Both the position numbers and the translations under genes were made by a program. The notes beneath the pieces are model-generated. The model did no database searches, was not told where the DNA came from, and saw only the letters and a program-made list of their open reading frames with translations. 57,552 nt of DNA from an uncultured Lachnospiraceae bacterium (lineage in GTDB: Bacteria > Bacillota > Clostridia > Lachnospirales > Lachnospiraceae), in assembly GCA_947626365.1 (NCBI GenBank), contig CANQRW010000013.1:1-57552 (forward strand), read 5' to 3'. Positions 7,397-15,040 of the stretch are shown one piece after another (the first letter of the stretch is position 1; every line of letters starts with the position of its first letter).

Positions 7397-10300
7397 ATGA
7401 CGAATGAAAAAATAGAAGAGTATTTTCTGGGACTGGATATTGGAACGGATTCCGTAGGCTGGGCGGTTACTGACTCTCAGTATCGTATTCTGCGCAGGAA
7501 GGGAAAAAGTCTTTGGGGTATTCGCCTGTTTGATGCGGCGAATACCGCGGAAGAACGAAGAATGCACAGGACCGGGCGAAGAAGGATTCAGAGAAGGCGT
7601 CAGCGGATACAGCTGCTTCGTGAGTTATTTGCAAAAGAGATTGCCAGGGTTGATGAAAACTTTTTCCAGAGAATGGATGACAGCGCTTTCTGGATGGAGG
7701 ACAAGCAGGAGCCACAGATTTATTCTCTGTTTCATGACGCGGATTATTCGGATAAGCAATATCATAAGGCATATCCTACGGTCTATCATCTGAGAAAGGC
7801 GCTTATTTGTGAGCCGGGACCGTTTGATGTCCGACTGGTATATCTTGCGATCCATCACTTGATGAAAAACCGCGGGCATTTTCTTTTTCATGGAGAGATT
7901 GGGAATGTAACCTCATTTCATACGACGTTCCAGAATTTTTGCGACTGCCTGGCTGACGACCTTGGGATTGAGCTGGAATGTGATTCAGAGGAAGAATTTG
8001 AGACGATTTTGAAAGAAAAATCGATGGCGAAGACGACGAAAAGCGCGAAACTGGAGGAACTCTGCCATATTGAAAAGACAAATTTGCAATTAAGAGAGAT
8101 TATTAAACTGATCGTAGGAAGGAGCGCCAGCTTAAGTGTAATTCTGGATGGAGACGAGAAGGAACTGGAGCATGATAAGATCTGTTTTTCTGACAGCGGG
8201 TATGACGAGGTTCGGCTTTCTCTGGATGATGAGCTGCAGGAGAAGGCCGGTATTGTGGACCGCATGCATGCGCTGTATAGCTGGGTGATTCTGGCGGATG
8301 TGCTGGAAGGTGGTGAGTACGAGGGGAAAACATTTCTCAGCGTCGCTAAAGTAAAATCATATGAAAAACATCATCAGGATTTGCGAGAGCTTAAGGCACT
8401 GGTGCGAAAATATTGCCCGCAGGAGTATCATCAATTTTTTGTTTCGGAATCAAAAGATAATTACTGCGCGTATGTCGGGTTTTATAAAAAGAACGGAAAG
8501 AAGAAGCAGGTAAAACGCTGCGGCCGGGATGATTTTTATAAATGCCTGAAAAAACTGCTGGATAAAATGCCGGAGGATGACGCCATCGCAGCTGAAATGA
8601 AGAGGGAGCTTGGGATGGGGACTCTTTTCCCGCTGCAGGTGACAAAAGATAATGGCGTGATTCCCTATCAGGTGAATAAAATCGAACTGGAACAGATTCT
8701 TCGAAACGCAGAGAGTTATCTTCCGTTTTTGAAGGAAATCGATTCCGAATGCGGGAAAACGGTCAGTGAGAAGATCGTCATGCTGTTCGAGTTTCGGATT
8801 CCCTATTATGTCGGTCCTTTAAATACGGCGAAAGGCGAGAATTGCTGGATGGTACGGAAGGCACAGGGAGAAGTCCGTCCCTGGAATTTTGATGAGAGAG
8901 TGGACCGAGACCGTTCTGCTGAGAAGTTTATCCGGAGAATGACCAATCAATGTACGTATTTGATTCATGAAAGCGTTTTGCCGAAAAATTCGCTGCTTTA
9001 TTCAGAGTTTATGGTGTTAAATGAACTGAATAATGTGAAAATTCGGGATGAAAAATTGCCCGTGGAGCTAAAGCAGAGGATTATGCGTGACCTTTTCAGA
9101 AAACAGAAACAGGTTACAGGGAAAAGGTTGCTGGAATACCTTCAGTCCTGGGGATATGATGTGAAAAAAGAAGAACTTTCCGGGTTTGATGGTAATTTCA
9201 AGGCATCATTGTCTTCCTATCTCGCGTTGAAGAAGATACTGGGAGAACAGCTGGAAGAGTACTCTGTTCAGCAGATGGCGGAAGACTTGATTTTGTGGAT
9301 TACATTGTATGGAGAAGATCCCCGAATGCTTGGTCGGGTAATCCGGAATCATTATTCGGAAAGGCTGACGGACAGTCAGATCAGAGCCCTTTCCAAATTG
9401 AAATTTCAGGGCTGGGGCCGTCTGTCCAGGAGGTTTTTGACTGAAATAGAGGGGACGGACCGTTCCACTGGGGAATGCATGACGATTCTTTCAGGTCTTA
9501 AAAATACACAGGATAATCTGATGCAGCTGTTAAGCCAGCAATACACGTTTCAGGAGGCGATTGAGGAGGAAAACGGCGGTTATCATGTAGAGGAGCTTAC
9601 GTATGAGCATTTGATGGAGGATGTAGTGGCGTCGCCTTCTGTCAAGAGAGCCATCTGGCAGACCATTCAGGTGACGGAAGAGATTAAGCGGGTAATGGGC
9701 TGTGAACCCAAACGGATATTCATCGAGATGGCCCGCGGAGAGGATGAGAAGAAGGAACGGAAAATTTCCAGAAGGGAGCGTCTGCAGGCATTATATGAGA
9801 ATATCGCGGATGAATCCCGGGAATGGAAGAAGGAGCTTGAGAAATACGCGGACGGTGATTTCAAAGCTATCAAGCTGTATCTGTATTACACCCAGATGGG
9901 AAAATGCATGTATACGGGAAAGCCGATCGACTTGTCCCAGTTAAACGATGCTAATATATGGGACCGGGATCATATTTATCCTCAGTCGAAGACAAAGGAT
10001 GACAGCCTGGATAATCTGGTGCTGGTAGACAGACGGGTGAATGCCAGGAAGGGAGATGGATTGATTTCTTCTGAAATACAGCAGAAAATGCGTCCGACCT
10101 GGAAGTATTTGCTGGATAAAGGACTGATTTCCAGAAGAAAGTATGAGCGCCTGATCCGGACAGCTCCGCTCAGCGAGGAAGAACTTGCCGGATTTATCAG
10201 CCGCCAGCTGGTGGAAACAAGGCAGTCTTCCAAGGTGGCGGCGACTCTCTTAAAGAGAATCTATGAAAAGTCGGAGATTGTATATGTAAAGGCGAAAGCG

Positions 10301-11452
10301 GTGGCCGATTTCCGGCAGGATGAGCAGGTGGATTATGTAAAGGTGAGGGATCTGAATGACTATCACCATGCGAAGGATGCGTATCTGAACATCGTCGTGG
10401 GAAATGTTTATTACACCAGGTTTACCAATAATCCGCTTCGCTGGCTGAAGGAAAATCCGCACGCGGAGTACAGTTTGAATCAGATGTTTAAGCGGAATCT
10501 GAGTATAAATGGGACGGAGGTCTGGAAAACGGGGAAAAACGGAAGTCTGAAGACAGTGAATGATACATTGAGGAAGAATGATATCCTGTTTACCCGCTAT
10601 GCTTACTGCAATAAGGGAGGCTTGTTCGACCAGAATCCGGTAAGCGCTCCTGAAGAGAAAGAAAGGGCGGCGATTTTGGTCCCGATTAAAAAAGGCATGG
10701 AAACCTGGAAATACGGCGGGTATACATCGGTGACGCCATCGCATTTCATGCTGGTAGAATCGGAAGGCAAGAAGGGAAAGAAGATTCGTACGATTGAAAC
10801 CGTCCCGCTCTATCACCGGAGAGAGTTTGAAAAAGAACCGCAGGCGTTGGTAAAATACTGTGAAGATTTTTACGGATTAAGAAATCCCAGAATCATTTTG
10901 CCCTGTATCAAGAAGAATGCTAAATTGGTTATTAATGGTTTTCCGATGCATTTAAAAAGCAGCACAGGCAAACAGCTGAGTCTGCAGGGAGCGGTGCAGC
11001 TGTGTATCGATGCGGATCAGGCAGGTTACCTGAAGAAGGTGACAAAATATCTGGAGGAGAACGCGCAGAGGCGGGATAGGAGAAGTGTGTTGGAAATCCG
11101 TGATGCCGACGGTATTATAAAGGAAAAGAATCTGGAATTGTATGAGCTTTTTATCAGGAAGCTGGATCAGACAATTTATCAGTACAGGCCGGCCAATCCC
11201 GGAGAAACCTTAAAAGAGGGGAAACAAATCTTTGAAGAGCTGTCCTTAGAAGAACAGTGCCTGGTTTTGGGGGAGATTTTGCATTTGTTCCAGTGCCGCC
11301 CGCTAAAGGCAGATCTTTCCAGGATTGGCGCATCACGAAATGCAGGAAATGTTCAGAGTGGAAAGGAGATTAGCAACTGTAAATCAATAAAACTGGTGAA
11401 TCAGTCTCCGACAGGTATATATGAGCAGGTAATCGACCTGTTAAAGATATGA
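7397..11452 (+). CDS. cas9: CRISPR-associated endonuclease Cas9 (type II-A)
   Basis: Cas9 is the RNA-guided double-strand DNA nuclease of the locus; 1351 residues is the usual size for type II-A. Visible parts: RuvC-I with Asp14 in GLDIGTDSVGWAV; the Arg-rich bridge helix (about 53-80, RMHRTGRRRIQRRRQR); a long recognition lobe; RuvC-II with Glu777 in RIFIEMARGED; HNH with His859 in WDRDHIYPQSKTKDDS and the NLVLVDRRVNARKGD tail; RuvC-III with His991 and Asp994 in DYHHAKDAYLN; and a C-terminal PAM-interacting region. All catalytic residues are intact. The ATG follows GGAGGAGGGG. The stop overlaps the cas1 start (ATGA). PAM specificity cannot be read from the sequence. Confidence 0.97.
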   Translation: MTNEKIEEYFLGLDIGTDSVGWAVTDSQYRILRRKGKSLWGIRLFDAANTAEERRMHRTGRRRIQRRRQRIQLLRELFAKEIARVDENFFQRMDDSAFWMEDKQEPQIYSLFHDADYSDKQYHKAYPTVYHLRKALICEPGPFDVRLVYLAIHHLMKNRGHFLFHGEIGNVTSFHTTFQNFCDCLADDLGIELECDSEEEFETILKEKSMAKTTKSAKLEELCHIEKTNLQLREIIKLIVGRSASLSVILDGDEKELEHDKICFSDSGYDEVRLSLDDELQEKAGIVDRMHALYSWVILADVLEGGEYEGKTFLSVAKVKSYEKHHQDLRELKALVRKYCPQEYHQFFVSESKDNYCAYVGFYKKNGKKKQVKRCGRDDFYKCLKKLLDKMPEDDAIAAEMKRELGMGTLFPLQVTKDNGVIPYQVNKIELEQILRNAESYLPFLKEIDSECGKTVSEKIVMLFEFRIPYYVGPLNTAKGENCWMVRKAQGEVRPWNFDERVDRDRSAEKFIRRMTNQCTYLIHESVLPKNSLLYSEFMVLNELNNVKIRDEKLPVELKQRIMRDLFRKQKQVTGKRLLEYLQSWGYDVKKEELSGFDGNFKASLSSYLALKKILGEQLEEYSVQQMAEDLILWITLYGEDPRMLGRVIRNHYSERLTDSQIRALSKLKFQGWGRLSRRFLTEIEGTDRSTGECMTILSGLKNTQDNLMQLLSQQYTFQEAIEEENGGYHVEELTYEHLMEDVVASPSVKRAIWQTIQVTEEIKRVMGCEPKRIFIEMARGEDEKKERKISRRERLQALYENIADESREWKKELEKYADGDFKAIKLYLYYTQMGKCMYTGKPIDLSQLNDANIWDRDHIYPQSKTKDDSLDNLVLVDRRVNARKGDGLISSEIQQKMRPTWKYLLDKGLISRRKYERLIRTAPLSEEELAGFISRQLVETRQSSKVAATLLKRIYEKSEIVYVKAKAVADFRQDEQVDYVKVRDLNDYHHAKDAYLNIVVGNVYYTRFTNNPLRWLKENPHAEYSLNQMFKRNLSINGTEVWKTGKNGSLKTVNDTLRKNDILFTRYAYCNKGGLFDQNPVSAPEEKERAAILVPIKKGMETWKYGGYTSVTPSHFMLVESEGKKGKKIRTIETVPLYHRREFEKEPQALVKYCEDFYGLRNPRIILPCIKKNAKLVINGFPMHLKSSTGKQLSLQGAVQLCIDADQAGYLKKVTKYLEENAQRRDRRSVLEIRDADGIIKEKNLELYELFIRKLDQTIYQYRPANPGETLKEGKQIFEELSLEEQCLVLGEILHLFQCRPLKADLSRIGASRNAGNVQSGKEISNCKSIKLVNQSPTGIYEQVIDLLKI

Positions 11453-12321
11453 GCTGGAGAACCGTTGTAATATCCAGAAGCGCCAAATTGGATTATAAGC
11501 TGGACTATCTGGTAGTGCGGCAGGAAGAAATCCGCAAGATACATCTGAGTGAAATATCGATACTTCTGATCGAATCTACACAGGTGTCTCTTACTGCCGT
11601 GCTGCTGAACGAGTTGATGAAGCGGAAAATAAAAGTTATTTTCTGCGATGAAAAGAGAAATCCATCCTCGGAGCTGATTCCTTACTACGGAAGCCATGAT
11701 ACCAGCGCGAAAGTCAGAAGACAGGCCGAGTGGTCCAAAGAAGTGAAAACGATGGTCTGGACAGAAATTGTGGCAGAGAAGATCCGCAAGCAGGCGGATT
11801 TTCTGAAACGGCTCGGGCAACCAGAGAGTTCACTGCTGTATCAGTATGTAGATCAGATTCAGCCGGGCGACGCTACGAATCGGGAGGGACACGCTGCAAA
11901 GGTCTACTTTAACGCCCTTTTTGGTATGTCATTTTCCCGTGCTGCCGACAATCCATGTAACGCCGCGCTGAATTATGGATACGGGATTTTGCTTTCCGCC
12001 TGTAATCGGGAGATTGTGTCCAGCGGTTACATCACGCAGTTGGGGTTGTTCCACGACAATATGTTTAATGCATTTAATTTTGGCTCGGATCTGATGGAGC
12101 CCTTTCGAAGCCTGGTTGATGAACAGGTTTACTGGATGCAGCCGGAAGTTTTTGAGCATGATGAAAAAATGCAGATGGTAGCGCTGCTAAATAAAGAGGT
12201 AATCATTGATGGGAAGCGCAATTATCTGAACAATGCGATTAAAATATTTTGCAGGAGTGTTTTTGACGCCATAAATGAACAGGATATTTCATTGATCAGG
12301 TTTTATAAAAATGAGTTATAG
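11449..12321 (+). CDS. cas1: CRISPR integrase Cas1 (type II)
   Basis: Cas1 joins prespacer ends to the leader-proximal repeat and works in a complex with Cas2. The 290 residues show the N-terminal beta domain and the alpha-helical catalytic domain. The metal-binding residues are visible in ATNREGHAAKVYF (Glu), GLFHDNMFNAFN (His) and GSDLMEPFR (Asp/Glu). It overlaps cas9 by 4 bp and cas2 by 11 bp, so all four cas genes are probably translated from one transcript. Together with Csn2 it defines the adaptation module; in type II-A Cas9 itself also helps choose PAM-flanked prespacers. Confidence 0.97.
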   Translation: MSWRTVVISRSAKLDYKLDYLVVRQEEIRKIHLSEISILLIESTQVSLTAVLLNELMKRKIKVIFCDEKRNPSSELIPYYGSHDTSAKVRRQAEWSKEVKTMVWTEIVAEKIRKQADFLKRLGQPESSLLYQYVDQIQPGDATNREGHAAKVYFNALFGMSFSRAADNPCNAALNYGYGILLSACNREIVSSGYITQLGLFHDNMFNAFNFGSDLMEPFRSLVDEQVYWMQPEVFEHDEKMQMVALLNKEVIIDGKRNYLNNAIKIFCRSVFDAINEQDISLIRFYKNEL

Positions 12322-12631
12322 GTATATGAGAGTTATGGTATTTTTTGATCTGCCGACGGTTACGGCAGCCAATCGAAGGGCATATGCGCAATTTAGAAAA
12401 TATCTGGTAAAAAATGGGTTCCTCATGCTTCAGGAGTCTGTTTACTGTAAACTGGCATTGAATGCGACGGTGGCAGAAGCAGTTGCTCAGGGCGTGCGAA
12501 AACATAGGCCGGAGGAAGGAATCATTCAGCTTCTTACATTGACGGAAAAACAATTCTCAAAAATGGAAGTGATAACCGGAGAATATAAGTCTGAAATTCT
12601 GCAGAGCGATGAAAGGCTGGTAATTCTATGA
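12311..12631 (+). CDS. cas2: CRISPR adaptation protein Cas2
   Basis: This 106-residue protein has the ferredoxin-like start typical of Cas2 (MRVMVFFDLPTVTAANRRAYAQFRKYL, where FFDLP holds the conserved Asp) and the middle strand MLQESVYCKLA. Cas2 is the structural dimer bridging two Cas1 dimers during spacer integration. The start lies inside the cas1 end (11-bp overlap); a second possible Met at codon 6 would still keep the whole fold. It overlaps csn2 by 4 bp. Confidence 0.95.
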   Translation: MSYRYMRVMVFFDLPTVTAANRRAYAQFRKYLVKNGFLMLQESVYCKLALNATVAEAVAQGVRKHRPEEGIIQLLTLTEKQFSKMEVITGEYKSEILQSDERLVIL

Positions 12632-13311
12632 GACTGCTGCATAAGGATTTTGATTTTTTCTTTGAATTTAAGGAGAATGAGCAGAATCTTCTGGTTGTTG
12701 AGCAGCCTCAGCTATTCTGCACATTTGTAAGGGAACTGTCTTCTGAGAATATGGAAGATGCCGGAGGATTCATATTATCCGACCATGATTGTCCGATTCG
12801 CAAGAAAGATAACCTGATGTGTATAGTTAACCCGTTATTACTGTCGTTTAATGACAGAAGACTGCTCCATGGGCTGTATGAGATATTGCAGAAGGATATT
12901 TCCTCATCTGACCTTCTGGACGGGTATAATCGGTTGGTAACGTCAATGGAAAATTATATCATGCAGGTTTTGCAGAGTTCAGATTTTGAATTGGTTTACT
13001 CAGAACAAATGGATATTCAAAGTCTGCTGAAGGCCCTGAATGTCAGATTTGCGCAGGAACAGGAGACGCTGATTGAACAATTGGTTGACTATATTCGGGT
13101 GGTATGCGGGATATTGGGGATTCGCTGTTTTATATTCGTGAATCTTTATTCTTACTTAACAGAATATGAGATAAAAAAATTGTTCGAATTTTCTTGCTAT
13201 CAAAAAGTGAATATATTATTATTAGAGAGCAGGCAGCCTGCTGATATAAGCATTTTCGCGAAAACAGTGCTGATAGACAGCGATGCCTGTGAGATTACAT
13301 GGAATGGCTGA
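12628..13311 (+). CDS. csn2: Type II-A adaptation protein Csn2
   Basis: The protein has 227 residues and sits fourth in the cas operon, the position that defines subtype II-A. It starts MRLLHKDFDFFFEFKENEQNLLVVEQPQLF, like Csn2 proteins, and contains the helical central part and a C-terminal beta strand with LLLESRQPADISIF. Csn2 forms a ring-like tetramer that binds double-stranded DNA ends and is needed for acquisition. It is acidic and lacks a nuclease motif. The length fits the shorter Csn2 group. The stop codon lies only 66 nt before the first CRISPR repeat. Confidence 0.92.
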   Translation: MRLLHKDFDFFFEFKENEQNLLVVEQPQLFCTFVRELSSENMEDAGGFILSDHDCPIRKKDNLMCIVNPLLLSFNDRRLLHGLYEILQKDISSSDLLDGYNRLVTSMENYIMQVLQSSDFELVYSEQMDIQSLLKALNVRFAQEQETLIEQLVDYIRVVCGILGIRCFIFVNLYSYLTEYEIKKLFEFSCYQKVNILLLESRQPADISIFAKTVLIDSDACEITWNG

Positions 13312-13377
13312 CTGCCCCATTCAAAATCACGGTGTTGTAGTGGCACATATACTCGGCCTGTCGAATTGGAATTTGAG
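13312..13377 (+). promoter_or_regulatory. CRISPR leader with ATTTGAG anchor and an internal anti-repeat
   Basis: The 66 nt between csn2 and the first repeat end in ATTTGAG (13371-13377), the leader-anchoring sequence known to direct Cas1-Cas2 integration in type II-A. This marks the csn2 side as the acquisition end. Within it, CCATTCAAAATCAC (13317-13330) is exactly complementary to bases 14-27 of the repeat. In the transcript it could pair with the first repeat (13391-13404) or the second. No clear promoter is seen in these 66 nt. Confidence 0.85.
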
Positions 13378-14205
13378 GTTTGAGAGTAGTGTGATTTTGA
13401 ATGGTAGTGAGGCTACTGGCTTTGGCGCCCGCTTCTCAATGCTGTTTGAGAGTAGTGTGATTTTGAATGGTAGTGAGGCATGACCGCGTGATTCTCAGCA
13501 TTGGCCGCGGTTTGAGAGTAGTGTGATTTTGAATGGTAGTGAGGCCAGTTCGTCCAGCGTCGTTTTCTTGTAGTGGTTTGAGAGTAGTGTGATTTTGAAT
13601 GGTAGTGAGGCCATGATACCGGACGGGGACGGAGAGGGCTAGTTTGAGAGTAGTGTGATTTTGAATGGTAGTGAGGCCCAGCGCGCGCGCAACCGCGGAC
13701 GACGTGTGTTTGAGAGTAGTGTGATTTTGAATGGTAGTGAGGCTCAGCGTATGCCATAGCCGTCTACTCCTTTGTTTGAGAGTAGTGTGATTTTGAATGG
13801 TAGTGAGGCAAACTGATATTCTCTGGCTGTTTCTTATCCGTTTGAGAGTAGTGTGATTTTGAATGGTAGTGAGGCTCTGCGTGGCGAACGTCCACCCTTC
13901 CAGTTGTTTGAGAGTAGTGTGATTTTGAATGGTAGTGAGGCTAGTCGGCGTTCTCAAAAATTACCTCACGGGTTTGAGAGTAGTGTGATTTTGAATGGTA
14001 GTGAGGCTGTGTTCGTTTATCATGACACGCGCGTCTAGTTTGAGAGTAGTGTGATTTTGAATGGTAGTGAGGCTTCCCCTTTCGTTTATGCCCCTGCAGG
14101 GCTGTTTGAGAGTAGTGTGATTTTGAATGGTAGTGAGGCTATGATTTTTACCTGGACAAATGCTTATTGGTTTGAGAGTAGTGTGATTTTGAATGGTAGT
14201 GAGGC
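13378..14205 (+). CRISPR. CRISPR array, 13 repeats of 36 bp and 12 spacers of 30 bp
   Basis: Repeats begin every 66 bp from 13378 to 14170. Each starts GTTTGAGAGTAGTGTGATTT and ends TGAATGGTAGTGAGGC; I see no base difference among the 13 copies, including the last one. All 12 spacers are exactly 30 nt and all differ from one another. The 5' half (GTTTGAGAGTAGTGTGAT) pairs with the tracrRNA on the other side of cas9. The repeat lacks the complementary 3' end (TCAAAC or AAAAC) seen in many type II-A repeats. I see no match of a spacer to the rest of the window, though this was only checked by eye. Confidence 0.99.
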
Positions 14206-14415
14206 TGTGAGCTTATAAAGGTTTGAATCTGTCAACGATTAAAGTGAGAGGAATCTCATATGATTTAATTACGATGCGTATCAAGAGGCTCTATACATCC
14301 TTTTGGAAGATTCGAAGAAATCGTAAGAAAAAACACTGGAAATTAGGGCGATATAATGTTATAATCATTTTTGTGGGAAGGATGAACGAGTGGCGGGCAG
14401 AAAGGAGTTTTTCAT

Positions 14416-14937
14416 ATGTTGGATCAAAATGATTTGAAAATGATTGCCCGTGTAGTTTCGGAGGTTGTAGAACCGATCAAGCAGGATGTATCGGGCCTGA
14501 AGGCAGATGTGTCAGTTCTGAAAGAGGACGTGTCTGGTCTGAAACAGGATGTATCTCAGCTGAAGAGCGATATGGCGGAGCAGAAGCAGGCGATATCTCA
14601 GCTGCAGGATGATATGGCAGAACAGAAGCAGGCGATATCTCAGCTGCGGGATGATATGGCGGAGCAGAAGCAGGCGATATCCCAGCTGCAGGATGATATG
14701 GCGGAGCAGAAGCAGGCCGTGGTGAAACTGCAGACAGATGTCAGCGAGATTCATTTGATTTTGGAAAATGATGTCAGAAAAAGGATTGATATCATTGCGG
14801 AGGGACATCTGAATCTGAATCGGAAACTGGACGATGCGCTGAGGGTTGAGGGTGAGAAAGAGATGACCATTCTTCGGGTAACAAAGCTGGAGAATGAGGT
14901 CCGCGGATTGAAGGCAAGAAGCGGAGTGAGGGTGTGA
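14416..14937 (+). CDS. Repetitive coiled-coil protein, right copy
   Basis: This 173-residue paralogue of the protein at 6204-6914 has the same head (MLDQNDLKMIARVVSEVVEP) and nearly the same 67-residue tail. Between them are three 7-residue units of the type DVSGLKx and then only four 14-residue units. The extra DVSGLK/DVSVLK heptads are absent from the left copy. It is preceded by the same AAAGGAG ribosome site and a similar promoter. A regular heptad pattern predicts a coiled coil; no domain of known function is seen. Whether it is tied to the CRISPR locus or only a neighbour is open. Confidence 0.83.
   Translation: MLDQNDLKMIARVVSEVVEPIKQDVSGLKADVSVLKEDVSGLKQDVSQLKSDMAEQKQAISQLQDDMAEQKQAISQLRDDMAEQKQAISQLQDDMAEQKQAVVKLQTDVSEIHLILENDVRKRIDIIAEGHLNLNRKLDDALRVEGEKEMTILRVTKLENEVRGLKARSGVRV
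14566..14733 (+). repeat. 42-bp coding tandem repeat, four units
   Basis: Four in-frame 42-bp units encode the same 14-residue coiled-coil motif as the ten units in the left copy. Confidence 0.93.
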
Positions 14938-14960
14938 GAGAAAGAATTGATATATAATTA

Positions 14961-14991
14961 AGGGCCGCGGGAGAGTCCTCTTCGCGGCCCT
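14961..14991. terminator. Hairpin between convergent genes
   Basis: AGGGCCGCG and CGCGGCCCT form a perfect 9-bp GC-rich stem between the right coiled-coil gene and the convergent pepC. T-rich sequence flanks it weakly on both strands, so it may end transcription from both sides. Confidence 0.65.
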
Positions 14992-15001
14992 AAAGTTTAC
15001 A

Positions 15002-15038
15002 TCAGTATGCAAAAAGAGCGCCAGTGACGCGTTTTTTG
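15002..15038 (+). repeat. Dispersed hairpin element with CCAGTGA loop
   Basis: TCAGTATGC is followed by an A-run, GCG, loop CCAGTGA, CGC and a T-run. The same TCAGTATGC start and CCAGTGA loop recur at 43214-43252. It could act as a second terminator before pepC. Confidence 0.5.
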
Positions 15039-15040
15039 TA

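Larger units (their letters stand above)
14316..14937 (+). repeat. Direct duplication, right copy
   Basis: The match to the left copy starts at AGAAATCGTAAG, the last codons and stop of metA, although no metA precedes it here. It runs through the promoter region, ribosome site and the whole second coiled-coil gene, and ends near that gene's stop. It is 110 nt after the last CRISPR repeat. Confidence 0.85.

Noticed and set aside
13312-13377. Leader length equals the 66-bp array period, hinting at a degenerate extra repeat-spacer unit
   Set aside because: The leader sequence does not align with the repeat in direct orientation; only the inverted 14-nt match is real, so the equal length looks like chance.
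13413-13957. Long open frames on both strands across the CRISPR array, with regularly repeated peptide blocks
   Set aside because: They are the CRISPR repeats translated every 66 bp; the period is a multiple of three, so the frame stays open. Not genes.
13414-14169. Self-targeting spacers
   Set aside because: No spacer was seen to match elsewhere in the window by eye; this does not exclude targets elsewhere in the genome.
6104-14937. Transposon or insertion-sequence origin for the CRISPR block
   Set aside because: No transposase, integrase, terminal inverted repeats or short target-site duplication is visible; the only flanking repeat is the coiled-coil gene duplication.
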